Part shown: piece by piece, positions 1 through 11,275 of the stretch | How the letters are laid out: every line of letters begins with the position of its first letter | Numbering within the stretch: the stretch's first letter is position 1 | NCBI RefSeq assembly: GCF_963169125.1 | Contig: NC_084800.1 | Coordinates: 149,044,397-149,108,396 of the forward strand | Direction: 5' to 3' | Length of the DNA stretch: 64,000 nt | Origin: Humulus lupulus | Lineage: Eukaryota; Streptophyta; Magnoliopsida; Rosales; Cannabaceae | Notes under the pieces: generated by a model | What the model saw: only the letters and a program-made list of their open reading frames with translations | Databases searched by the model: none | Told to the model about the DNA's origin: nothing | Made by a program: the position numbers and the translations under genes

Positions 1-1704
1 AAAGTACCATTGGTTTGGTTAAGATGCAATTATCCACCGCAAAAGCTTAATTACGTATTTGTAAGTGTAACCCATTATTTTAGAATTCATGACTTAACTT
101 AGAGAGTGCCGCCTTAGGGTCGGTCAAGCCTAAAATACATCAATTTCTCCTATCTTCATAATAAGCCAACCTTGGTATTAATATTTCTAGAAACCTTCCT
201 TAGGGGGACGGAAACCAAGCTGCCTCAAGGCCCTATTCATATCTCATGGTGTTGTACTAATAATGGAGACCATAGGTCACATTAATATGTTCACCTTATC
301 CCACTTACTATTTTAGATTAGATGCATTTTATTAAACTAATCAATTAATTCGAAATTAATTACTAGTTTATTAATAACCCTATGAATTTAATTAATTATA
401 AAATTCATAATTATAAAAGAGCCCATTTCTATAATTAATGTGATCTAAATAATTACCCATTACATTCATCTAACTTTTCTAAAACATTTTTTACATAAAG
501 TTGGTTATCTTAAAGGCCTATTAAATCTATTGTCTTTATTATGATGTGAGTTACCAAGTTTGAAGTAATTTCATACTTAGTAGTTTACAAGCAATTGGAT
601 TCTTAATAAAAATCATATAAACAAATAGGACAATCCTAGATAATCATGTTTCTAAAAGATGCATGATAAATGAGAAACTGTGTGGGGTTTCATGAATGTC
701 ATGTAATTGACTAATGCATGATCATGTTATCAATCAAACATCAATGAACATTTACTTAAATAAATAAACAATAAATGATGAACCGAGTACTAATGGGTAT
801 TTCTAAGATTTACAAACCTTTGAAAAATTAGAACTAAAATTGCAATCTAAGCCTATGTAGCTTTCAAGACTCTCCAAGAATGCTCCTCCTCTCCTTTAGG
901 CTTTCTTGCTAATCTTTAGGAACTTTGTTTTTCTCAACTTATTAATTAGAAACAATTTTTCTAATTATTTTATTTAATTAAAACTAACTTTTAATTAAAT
1001 AACCAATTTTGTCATCTTTTTAATTTAGTTGAATTTAAATAATTAAATAATCAAATTCAAATAATTATTTAAACTTAAGATATTAAAATATCTGAACCAA
1101 CTAAAAGATATTTTATTTTCTAATATAATAAAATAAGATAATTAAACTTTTAAATTCAAATAATATAAAAATTAATTAAATAAAAAGATATTTTTAACTT
1201 AGGAATTAGGGTTTTGGGCACCAAGATGGTGCCCTAGGGCCGGCGCCACAAGGAGCCAAAGGCTCGGGTGGGGTGGCTAGTTGGCATGCAGGGGCATGGC
1301 TAGGGGCCTGGCGCATGGGCGTAGCAGGCGCGGAGGCAAGCGGGTGCGCACGTAGGGGCGCGGGGTGTGTGCTGGGAGCCACGGGGCTGGGGCTGCGTCT
1401 GGAGCGCGTGGCAGCAGGAGGCTCCAGTCGTGTGCCTCTTTGGTGCATGGTTCGGGTTCCTCCTCATCTCTTGTGTACAAATTTTTAAAATGAATTTTTT
1501 TTAAATAAATTTACAAAAATCCTATGCCTTTTATGGCTTACACAAGATCTAGAAAAACAAATAAATTCCTAACCCATTAGCACCTTATAATTAACGATCC
1601 ATCATTCAACCATTCAATATACATATCAACATACATATAACAAAATCAAGAAACCCACACAGTATTTAATATATATATGTATAGACTGCTCTGGTACCAA
1701 TTTT
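1..1704 (-). mobile_element. 5' interior of a minus-strand LTR retrotransposon (family Z), running off the left edge
   Basis: AT-rich DNA without recognisable gag or pol. It is assigned to the Z element because it lies directly inside a primer-binding-site match at 1686-1699 and the LTR at 1705-3662. A block near 200-240 (a TTAGGGGGACG motif followed by a CTCAAGGCCC-like motif) has a relative near 43795-43830. A GC-rich patch at about 1206-1450 interrupts the AT-rich sequence; open frames there on both strands are low-complexity (Pro/Arg/Ala-rich) and I do not regard them as genes. The element clade cannot be told from this part. Confidence 0.45.
1686..1699 (-). other. Primer binding site, initiator Met tRNA type (family Z)
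   Basis: Read on the minus strand it is TGGTACCAGAGCAG, one base off the usual plant TGGTATCAGAGC at its core. It sits 5 nt inside the presumed LTR end and fixes the element orientation as minus. Confidence 0.6.
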
Positions 1705-3662
1705 TGGTATTAAATGATCAAATCAAAGGTATGCAGTGGAGTATATAGACCCATTTTAATAAATATTAATATAAATCATGATCATACACATATATAAATA
1801 TTAAATCACATACAAATAGATCAGTGATTACCTTTTGTAGCCTATCAAATGTCCTTGAGTCTTTTTGTATAAATCAACGATCTTCTTATCCAGTGTTATG
1901 AGATCTCACACCCTGATCTTCCAGACCAATCCTCAAACACACAAAGACGTGTGTGGGCACGTAGGATTCAAAAGGTTGATTTATGTAACTCCCTAGTGTA
2001 CTCAACACATGGGATCTAGAGAATTTTGACAGAGTGAAGATTTAGAATAATTTTCAGGTTTAGAGAAAACTATCGCTTTAGAGAAAGAGTTTGTATTTTT
2101 ATTTTTAAAAAATAATAATCAAGCCCTATTCTGAAAGTCACGTACTATCAGACTTATAAAGATATTTATTTTAATTAAATAATATTTATTTAATTAAAAT
2201 ATAATTCAAATTAAAACTAATTATATTTTTTCATTTAATTATTTAATTAAATCATATTTAAAAAGAATAATTGATTAAACAAACTAATTTGAAATTCAAA
2301 ACTCAAACCCCAGGGATAATTATCCCTGAGGTAGGCACCACACACTGTACTGTACAGTGTTTGTCACCTAACCCTATTAGGATTTCCCTAATTTTCTCAT
2401 TTGTTTATTTAATCAACTTTTAAGACAATATATTTATCCCAACATAAATAACAGTTAATTTAAAATTAACTTTATCTTAAAATATCATTTTTCAATTAAA
2501 TAACCAAATATCATAATATAAATAAGATATTTATTATTCTCTCTCTTTATATTAATTCAAACAAGAGTAATATTAATTTTAACCTATAATTTTTCAAAAT
2601 AAAAACTATATAGTTAAATTATTAATTAATTAGCAATTAATCAATTACCCATAATTATCACATAATTATTTCCTTGCCCTGGAAAATTAATTCATTTGCA
2701 ATTTAGTCTGGGGACCATGGACCTATAATACGAAGCTCCAATAAATAAAATTATTACTTAAAATCATTAATCTAATAATCTTATTTATTAATTCCGTGAT
2801 TACTCCACTATAAATATGGAATTGCATTATAAATATTTATAGAATTATATTTGTAGAGTTTTCTCTAGTAGTCCATTGATATAATCAATATATGTAGTTC
2901 TATCCTTCATTATTGGTTCGTTAATTAGAGCTGGTCAAAATTACCGTTTTATCCTTCTAATTACCTCTTTATCCTTAAGTACCATTAATTCACTAGTGAA
3001 TAATTAAGCTATAATCTAATTATAGATTTGAGATAATAACTATTCAGTTCAAGAATCAACCCATAAGGGAACAAATATTCAATCCGATAGGAAAGTATGG
3101 ATTCCAATATTGTAATTCATTTTCCCACCCATCCATGATATTGAATCTCCAAAACAAAAGTCATTAGCCTCATTATTCTAAAAGATTATAACGAGTGAAT
3201 CAGTAGATCCAATAAACATAAACAGGGGTTCATGAATACTCAAGATTTAGACTGGTCTACAAATGATCATTTATTATGACAATAATTAAATCTTTACGTC
3301 AAACGGCAAGTTTATAAAGATAATTAATTATCATCGGTCCTGTCATATATAACCTCTATTATATACAACACCTTTACTAAGATGTCTATCAACATCAGTA
3401 ATCTGAATCTAGATTACTTGCATCTTGTATGCTTAGCAAACCGTACTAGTAACCATTCATTAATGATTCCTTACTTTAATATGTAACTGACTATTTTATT
3501 CATTATATATGATTTTAATTCTCTTCTACTAGTACAAGATCATATTCTCGTGAATGAATAGAGAATTTTCTTTTAATTCACACATTCAAATATAATAAAA
3601 TTATACTTTTATGTAAAACCAATCAAATGCATTTACATGCTTTTAGGGCATTAATCCTAGCA
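1705..3662 (-). repeat. 5' LTR of family Z element
   Basis: About 1958 bp, TG...CA on the minus strand (starts TGCTAGGATTAATGCC, ends AATACCA). The primer site follows on the interior side. A second, clearly related copy of its first ~600 bp lies in opposite orientation at 46448-47045 (start TGTTAGGATTAATGCC), which supports the outer boundary at 3662. The target site duplication cannot be tested because the other LTR is outside the window. Clade unassigned. Confidence 0.6.
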
Positions 3663-3913
3663 GGCTCTTTGTTCCTCCATAGCCATTTGCAGGTCATGCA
3701 CTTGCTGTGACAGTATGGGTTGTCCTCGTTGGGCACCTGCTCTAGGTGCCAAAACATAACTTCATATTAGAGTGTAAAAGTACATATCAGAAACAAATTA
3801 CTAGTAACAATTAATGCATGTTGTTCAACCAAATAAAACACAACATAATCATTCATTTAAACCAAATAAATTCCATAATTACACTTGCAGTGGGGCTCCC
3901 CCTTGTCTCTACT
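3663..3913 (-). pseudogene. Gag-derived junction fragment (zinc-knuckle end, spacer, gag N-terminus)
   Basis: About 220 bp (3691-3910) closely resembles 10574-10797. In the second copy the right side runs into a degenerate CCHC zinc-knuckle segment of a Tekay gag (minus strand) and the left side into a gag N-terminal segment. Here the right side is cut by insertion of element D at 3914 (left target copy CTACT, 3909-3913). No open frame survives. Confidence 0.5.
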
Positions 3914-6344
3914 TGTAACGCCCAACTAAACAAAGACCGTTACACTGTGTGTTTAATATTGTGCTTAACTCGTTAAGCGAGTCATTTGGATTAAAGCGTG
4001 TAGTTAGGGTTCATTAATATTTGGTATAAATGTTTTTGGTCAAACAATTGTTTCTTTTCATTAAATGTTTTGGTATATACATGGGATCCCAAAAATAAGA
4101 GTTTAAAACTTATACATTTGAAAACAAGAAAGGTACATAACAACCATCCTAAGTGGCAAAACCACTAATTCCTAGATTTCCGAAAGAAGTTTTGACCATG
4201 GCGGTCGAGCAGGCTGCCTATGTAAACGCCACCCCCGAAGCTCTTCAACTCATTGTTGGTCCAACTTTCCCTTGCCCTTACCTGTACCATGTAGAACCTA
4301 TGAGCCAAGTCTTAGTAAGAAAACTCAATCAAGAATAACAAACATTCAACATGATACAAATATAAATAGCATGCCTAGTAACCATAAACATGCTCAGCAA
4401 TATTCAATCATCTTATGCGACCATAGGGCCACCTAAGTGCGCACCACACTTGTTTCATTCAGACAGATATAGAATCGGGCAAGCTTAACTCACTCTCCAT
4501 TCCCTTCTCAAGCAGCGATAGGGTCGTACCACTGCGTATTGCACTTCCAGATATGAACAAACATACAATACATACATAACTTAGATATGTAAGGCACAAT
4601 TATTCACACTCAAACAAATAGTTCAAGACAGAGTCACAACTTATTTAATCACAGGGGCTCAAACTAGAATTTCAACAAGGGTGCAGTTTTCTTACCTCAA
4701 GTTTTGTGGGATAGACAATACGGCCTCAAGTACGATTCTGATCCTAAGCCTTGCGGTAATCTAGTCACAATATAAACATACTTTTATTAGGGATTGACTT
4801 CAAATCCCAAGCCTCACCCCAGGCCCTATTCATAAGATTACCATTCCTAGTTGTCGGGACGTTAGAAACGTCCCCCGAACCCCCAAGTGGGCAACCAAAT
4901 GAATTCTCGAACTCCCTGAGCCCAAATCCTAAAAAATCAGCAAAACCACCTTTCGAGGCACCTGGTGCGTTTGCGCCCACAAAAAAATTGGGCTTTCTAG
5001 GGTACTGGCGCGGTCGCGCCCTAGCCCAGCGCAGTTGCGCCACTAACTCTGAAATCCAAAATTGAGTTCAAAATTCGTACTCCCTGGGACATTAGCGCGA
5101 TCGCGCCCCATCCTAGCGTGGTCGCACTAGGTCGCCAGGAACCTAAAAATGAGCCCAGTTTCTTATGTTCTTCCCCAAACAGAGCCTCTACAATTCCCCT
5201 GCATACCAAACAAAGAAAATTTCCCAATACTTACTTTCAAACATGTTTTGGCTACAAAACAACCCACAAGTCAGTACTACAACATCAACACACCATCATA
5301 GCATCACAAACAACATTGAAACACAAAGATACAAAAATTCATAACATAGAGCTCTTGAACCCAAGCTCCCACTCAAATCCAAAAATTATAACCACAACTA
5401 ATGATTCCAGTCCAATGTCCAATCCCAAATCAATTCTACTACAGATTCTATACCTACCCAACTCCCTTAAACATAGAAAACTTACCAATTCCGAAAATCA
5501 TACCCAAAAGCTCCCAGAAAAACTTATCAGGAACACTCCAACAAGTGAAAATAAGACATAAGCCACAACTCACCATAGGATTATGAAAATTCTTGGTTGA
5601 ATGTAGCTTTAACATCTCACAATCTCTCCCTTGTTGCTCAATGATCACTCCAAAGTTCCAAGAATTCCCCTCCAATTGAAGTGTCCTTCCTAGAGTGAGT
5701 TGAGAAAAACCAAGAGTGGGAGAGAGCCTAAGGAAAACGTGAGTCCTTGACTGCCTAGCCACCTAGTGGAACTTCTCTAATTCCCTTGGTAAAATGACCA
5801 TAATACCCTCATTCTATACTCATATTCAAAGTATCCTAGAAATGGCAAATTAGTCATTTTTCCACTAATCCCACTAAACCTCAATCTACACCCCGAATTT
5901 CCCAATTAGATTACTAATCCTCCAAATATGAATATTTCCTCCAATAATGCTCCACTAATTCCAAACCCGCGCAAAATTACCAAAATACCCCTTGGCTCAC
6001 CCTGAGCCGGGTACAAGTCCCTGTTGTGACTTTTTTGCCAAATTGCTCTAAAGGATCGGCCTAAGCCAGTTATCACAAATATATCCACATAATAATGTCG
6101 TCTCCGTCACATAACACATATATTTACATTTATACCCTTAACGGGTCAAAATTATGAAAAATGACCTTTTTCACAAAAACAGGCCCACAATCACATTTGA
6201 GCATAAATAGTCATATTATAATACAACTCATATATTTCACATAATCACACATATATTCAATTAAATTCACATATAAATCCAATTATACCCTGTCGGAATG
6301 ATAATCAAGGCACTAGGCCTTATTAGCAAATTTGGAACGTTACA
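3914..6344 (-). repeat. 3' LTR of element D (Tekay LTR family X, 2431 bp)
   Basis: Plus-strand ends are TGTAACGCCC... and ...CGTTACA. The inner end abuts the polypurine tract at 6345. Related LTRs occur at 14378, 17252, 38577 and 40757. A cluster of five GC-rich near-palindromes lies at 4966-5127 (see findings). Open frames inside it on both strands, including a 147-codon one at 5118-5561, have no coding look and are treated as chance. Confidence 0.85.
4966..5127. repeat. Five GC-rich near-palindromic boxes in the family X LTR
   Basis: Boxes at about 4966-4977, 5007-5020, 5028-5041, 5094-5107 and 5115-5127 share the pattern GCGC-N2-T-N-GCGC, for example GGCGCGGTCGCGCC and AGCGCGATCGCGCC. They stand out from AT-rich flanks. 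Other Tekay LTRs in the window have analogous clusters with different cores at the same relative position. Confidence 0.7.
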
Positions 6345-6361
6345 ACTATCCCCTCCTATTG
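6345..6361 (-). other. Polypurine tract of element D
   Basis: Minus-strand purine run AATAGGAGGGGATAGT directly before the LTR. The upstream remnant resembles the ATTTCGAGGACGAAATTC sequence kept in E (38540-38557) and T1 (25179-25196). Confidence 0.75.
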
Positions 6362-6365
6362 AAAA

Positions 6366-8292
6366 TTTCATATTCGAAATTTACCTGAACAACTCGGGAT
6401 ACTGATCCCACATATCTAACAATAGCTCACATGTCGCTTCCTCGACCTTGTTGTTTCTCCATAGAACTTTCACTAGAGGAACTGTCTTTTTCCTCAGAAC
6501 CTTGTCTTTTCTATCTAGGGTGTGAACCGACCGCTTCTCATAAGACAAATTTGCATGAATCTCTAGATCCTCATAACCCAACAAATGGGTCGTGTCTGAC
6601 ACGTACTTTCGAAGGATTGAGACATGAAACATATTGTGGAATTCTGATAATGACGAGGGCAAAGCCAATCTTTTGGTTAGTTGACTGGTCCTTTCCAGGA
6701 TCTCGAAAGGTCCTCCAAATCTAGGGCTCAACTTGCCCTTCCTGGTAAACCTTATTACCCCCCATAGTGGTGAAACTCGAAGAAAAATGTGGTCCCCTAC
6801 ATGGAACTCCATGTTCCTATGCTTAGGGTTAGCGTAACTTTTCTATCTACTATGTGAGGTGATCATTCGAGCTCTGATCTTCTCAATAGCCTCATTGGTC
6901 CTCTGAATCATCTCAGAACCCAAATACTTCCTCTCTCCCAGTTTATGTCGATGAATGGATGACCTACACTTCCTGTCATACAACATCTCATATGGAGCTA
7001 CTCCAATCGCTGATTGATAGTTGTTATTGTATGAAAATTCAATTAACAGAAGATACTTACTCCAGGATCCCACAAAATCTAATACACATGCCCTAAGCAT
7101 GCCCTCCAATATTTGAATCATCCTCTCAGACCGTCCATCGGTCTGAGGATGATAAGTTGTACTAAACTTCAGTTGGGTCCCCATAGCCTTCTGTAGACTT
7201 CCTCAAAACTTAGATGTGACAATGGGATCCCTGTTTGACAATATAGATTTTGGAGCCACATCAAGACGTACAATCTCCTTCACGTATAGTACTGCATCTT
7301 GGTCTACGGTAAAGTTTGTTCTCACTGGTAGAAAATGAGCTGACTTGGTATATATGTCTACAATCATCCATACCAAGTCATGTTGCCCCACTATCGTAGG
7401 CAAGCCTCCTATAAAATCAATAGTGACTTCTTCCCATTTACACTCAAGAATACCTAAAGACTATAGCAATCTCGATGGTCGCTGGTGTTCAGCCTTCACT
7501 TGCTGATAGGTTAAACACTTTGCTACATAATCAATAGTATTACTCTTCATCCCAGGCTACCAATACAAGGTCATTAGGTCCTGATACATCTTCGTGGTGT
7601 CTGGAAGTAAGGAATATGGTGTCGTATGAGATTCATCAAGGATCTTTCATCTCATACCCACGTCCATCAGAACACAAATCGAGTCCTTGTATCTTAGTAA
7701 ATCTGTCTCTGAAATGGAATAATCCTTAGCTACTCTAGCAAAGGCATCCCCTCTAAGCTTTATCAACTGAAAATCACTCATCTGGCTCTCTTCTCTCCAA
7801 AAGAGTGGTCTACAAGGTAATATTGGTCAAGTGGCCCTCCACCAACTCTATCCCTGCTCTACTCATGTCTTCTGCCAATTCCTTCGATATCTACTTTATA
7901 CTAAACAACTGTCCTTGGCCTCTCCAACTCAAAGAGCCTGCCACTACGTTGGCTTTCCCTCAGTGATAAACAATCTCACAATCATAGTCTCTTACTAACT
8001 CCAGCCAACGCCTATGTCTCATGTTTAATCCTTCAGGGTGAAGAAATACTTCAAACTCTTATATCGGTGTAAATCTCGCACTTTTCTCCGTACAAATAGT
8101 GTTGCCACACTTTCAGTGCAAATACCACCGCTGCTAACTCCAAATTGTGAGTAAGGTATCATTGTTCATATTCCTTCAACTGAGGCGATGCGTAAGCAAT
8201 AACATTCCCAGTCTGTAGTAACACACATCCTAACCCAGTCTCGATGCATCGCAGTACACTATAAACTTATCCCCATCTAAAGGAAGGCTGAA
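6366..8292 (-). pseudogene. Element D pol relic: RNase H and integrase with C-terminal chromodomain-type region
   Basis: Reading the minus strand from 8292 down: an RNase H segment with a VYCDAS-like active site near 8255, the connection and zinc-finger part of integrase, the integrase core (7184-7403 and 6843-7184) and the C-terminal region (6381-6812) ending in a WELL..MWDQYPELF-like Del-type tail. In-frame stops separate the pieces: about 7203-7205 (likely TGG to TGA) and 6840s (CAG to TAG, at the R*KSYA site). The second catalytic Asp of the D-D(35)-E triad is Asn (codon 7233-7235, SNRD instead of SDRD), while the Glu is kept (GRSERMIQ). It is not functional. Strongly related to E at 36648-38531. 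Confidence 0.85.
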
Positions 8293-9741
8293 TGTGTGAA
8301 AACAATGAATTTATGCATGAATTATCCAAGAAAGAAGGTGAAAATAAAATTGGTTTCTAAGTTGTTTTATTTGTGCTGAAATTTCATATTTTGTTGTTGC
8401 AAATGAAATTTTTCTAGAGCATTTTCATCATGATTCTAGTGGGGAGTTTCGGCAGATGAAGAAGAGACACTTGGCATGTCATTAATTGAGATGGCATAGA
8501 GTGATGAGGTGGAAAAAACCAGATGCATAGAGTTGCATTTTGGAGCATTTTCTAGAAGAAGAAAAAAGGAAAGAAAAATGATTGGGCCAAAAATAGAGAC
8601 AAATGATGTGGGCCTTCTAATTAGGGAAAGATTGGTACCCTAGCATCATTGAAAAGAATGCAGCCACCTCTTTAGAAAAGAGAATCCTAGAGCTACCACT
8701 GGGGAGAGGAAAAAGAGAAATGAAGAAAAAGAAAAAGAAGAAGAAATTACAAGCTTGAAGAGGAGAATCGAAGGAAGAAAAGGAAGAGGAAGATAAGATT
8801 TTTTATTCATCTTCTTTGCCTTGTTTTCTCCTCTTTAATCTCATTTAAGTTTTTAATTTCTTTAACTTTTTTCTATTTAAACACCCATGGGCTGTTTTGA
8901 TTTTGGATTTGTGCTCATGAATTTGGCCATGAACTAAATCTTTTGAGGCTTGAAGTATTAATTAACTCTATGTCTTAGTGTTTAAATTTCTAGGACTTTA
9001 TTTTAGCAAAAATACCCATTGTTCATTCAAGTGTTCTTAATGATGAGTTCTTGTTGTTGTTTGGCCATCAATGGCAAGATGTTGAGTTATATTTGTGTTG
9101 GAAAGTTTGAATATAATGGATGAACTTGAATGACACAAGTAGATAATCTTGTTAGATTATGTTTTGTGAATAACATAGGAATGTGTTATTTACCTTGTGT
9201 AACCATAATGAACTGATTCTTAATTGCTCAGAGTTAACAAGAATTCCAAATTAGTTCGTAGAATTTTCCAAATCCTATTGTATTAATTCTTCCACCTAAT
9301 TTAACATATTCCTATGTCAATCAAATCCTATGGTATTAATTCTGAGTTTTGAAACTTGATTGACATAGGAATATGTTAAATTAGGTGGAAGAATTAATAC
9401 CATAGGATTTGGAAAATTCTACAACCTAATTTGGAATTCTTGTTCACTCTGAGCAATTTTGCTGAGATTTTGTTGCAGCAAACGTGAAATGTTACTTGAC
9501 ACATAAGAATTTGATAATTCAAGCCCATTTCACCAAATTGAATTTCTCTTGCTTTTAGAATGTCATCTTAGTTTATTTTGAAGCATTTTCAATTTATTTT
9601 TCATCACTATTAAATTGTGTGGTAGTTGATTTGTGCACAATTATTTTCTAATTCAATCCTTGTGGAGACGATACTCAATTATCACTTTATTACTTGCTAA
9701 CGATTGTGTACAATGGCACACACACTATTAATTTCCCAACA
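8293..9741. mobile_element. LTR-like insertion (1449 bp) in the RT/RNase H part of element D, unclassified
   Basis: It interrupts D pol between the RT tail (VRSFLGLVGY, at about 9745-9800) and the RNase H start. About 80 codons of the pol connection are missing. Both ends give TG...CA: TGTGTGAAAAC at the left and TTTCCCAACA at the right (minus start TGTTGGGAAATT). Flanking 5-mers (CTGAA, AAAAT) do not match, as expected if a deletion accompanied or followed insertion. Purine-rich GAAGAAGAAAAAG tracts lie at 8570-8800. No coding capacity is recognisable. Orientation undecided. Confidence 0.45.
9223..9457. repeat. Long inverted repeat: two 102-bp arms with a 31-nt loop
   Basis: Arms 9223-9324 and 9356-9457 pair over their whole length with about four mismatches visible by eye. 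The loop (9325-9355) repeats the CCTATGGTATTAATTCT segment found in the right arm. Transcribed RNA would form a near-perfect stem. Confidence 0.85.
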
Positions 9742-10330
9742 AAAATACCCCACCAACCCAAGGAAACTCCTAACCTTCGAGGCATTCCTTGGCCTCGACC
9801 AATCCCTAACTGCATCCACCTCGGTCGGATCTACCTTAATCCTGTCTCCACTTACAATGTGACCAAGGAATGTCACTCACGATGACCAAAACTCGCACTT
9901 TCTAAACATGACATACAACCGGTGCTCCCTCAATCTCTACAATACTAACTGGAAATGCTGCTCATGCTCTACTTCTAAATGGGAGTAAACCAGGATGTCG
10001 TCGATGAAGACAATCATGAATTGATCCAAAAAATCTTTGAACACCCAGCTCACCAGATCCATAAATGCAGCTGGTGCATTGGTCAACCCAAATGACATGA
10101 CTAGAAATCTGTAATGCTCATATCTCATGCAAAAGGCCGTCTTTGGAATATCCTCATCCTTGATCCTCAACTGGTGATAACCAGATCGAAGATCAATCTT
10201 CGAGAACACTATCTCACCCTGCAGCTGGTCAAACAAGTCGGCTATCCTCGGTAGTGGGTACTTGTTCCTGATAGTCAGCTTATTCAACTCCCTGTAATCT
10301 AACACATTCTCAGGGTCCCATCTTAGAGGT
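9742..10330 (-). pseudogene. Element D reverse transcriptase relic
   Basis: The minus strand encodes the RT core: [46 protein letters not shown], the catalytic FIDDILVYS box, and after a stop near 9935 the VRSFLGLVGY segment up to 9742. It closely follows T1 RT (22540-23140). The N-terminal side fuses directly to gag-like sequence (GPLRWDPEN) instead of the expected RT start, so the protein is chimeric and broken. The foreign LTR-like sequence begins at 9741. Confidence 0.85.
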
Positions 10331-11275
10331 CCCTTAAAAAATGGGTGAGTTCTGTTTATTGAACCGTTCAAATATGGGTTTTGGTTTGCCTACTCCCTTT
10401 TGAGTTGCTTGAGGTTGTACTTGTTCCTCGTATTATCCATTGTCGCATTTGCATCACTTTACTTGCCTTGCCGCTAAGTCATAACTACGACAACTTTGAG
10501 ACTCATTTAATTATTGTTATGTGCTGCAGGTAACCGCTATAGCAATGTCTGATACATTTCAATCTCACACATCACAACATCCAGGTCTTGCACCTGCTGT
10601 GACAGGGTGGGTCGACCTCATTGTACTACCACTCTATGTTCCATGACTTAACTTCCTATGAGCGTGTAAAAGTACAAATCATAAACAAAATACTAGTAAA
10701 AAAACAAGGCATGTTATTCAAACAAATCAAACACAACATAATCATTCATTTAAACTAAATAAATTTCTTAAATACACTCGCGGTGGGGCTCCCTCTTATC
10801 TCTACAGTCATTCTCGTTCTTCAAGCCAACATTTGGACATTCCCTCACAGATTGTCCCAGTTTTCCACGCGTATAACACACTGTGGAGTTGCACAAGCCC
10901 TGATGGCGTCGGTTGTACTTGTTGTATGTCATCTAAGGTTCAAAGTCACATCAGGGCTACTTATTGATGTATGACCCTTGGCTAGCGGGTTTTGCCTTTC
11001 AATTATTGTTTCCCCCATTCGATACTCACAAGCCAACCTAATTTTTTGCCCTCCTTGAGTTCTGACCAATCTATGAAGTGGATCTTCTCTTTGGCCTATT
11101 CCAGTTAGCTTGGAACTGGTCTGATTTGTGGGGAATATACCTCATTTCCATTCTGCACCAAGACTCTTTGCAAATGGCACTTTCCACCACTTCGGCATAA
11201 TTTTTCGGGCTTGTATTCTTAGTGTCCACAAACTAAACTATGTCCCCATTTAGTCCCCTCACGAATCTAGTAGTC
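10331..11275 (-). pseudogene. Shuffled Tekay gag pieces inside element D
   Basis: From right to left on the minus strand: a mid-gag segment starting FVRGL near 11270, a degenerate zinc knuckle (CYTRGKLGQSVRECP, about 10845-10890), about 200 bp of spacer without coding look, then a gag N-terminal segment with an [13 protein letters not shown] core (about 10335-10375), which joins the RT. Gag is therefore out of order: its C-terminal half precedes an N-terminal piece. The spacer and both flanks recur at 3663-3913. Confidence 0.6.

Noticed and set aside
1206..1488. Overlapping open frames on both strands of a GC-rich patch
   Set aside because: GC-rich sequence gives open frames by chance; the peptides are Pro/Arg/Ala or Gly/Ala/Arg-rich without a domain.
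5118..5561. 147-codon open frame in the D 3' LTR
   Set aside because: Lies in an LTR, low-complexity (Asn/Pro/Ser/Thr/Lys), not kept in the other copies of the LTR, no domain.
9223..9457. Microsatellite or CACTA terminus as explanation of the inverted repeat
   Set aside because: The arms are complex sequence without CACTA ends; treated as a long hairpin of unknown origin.
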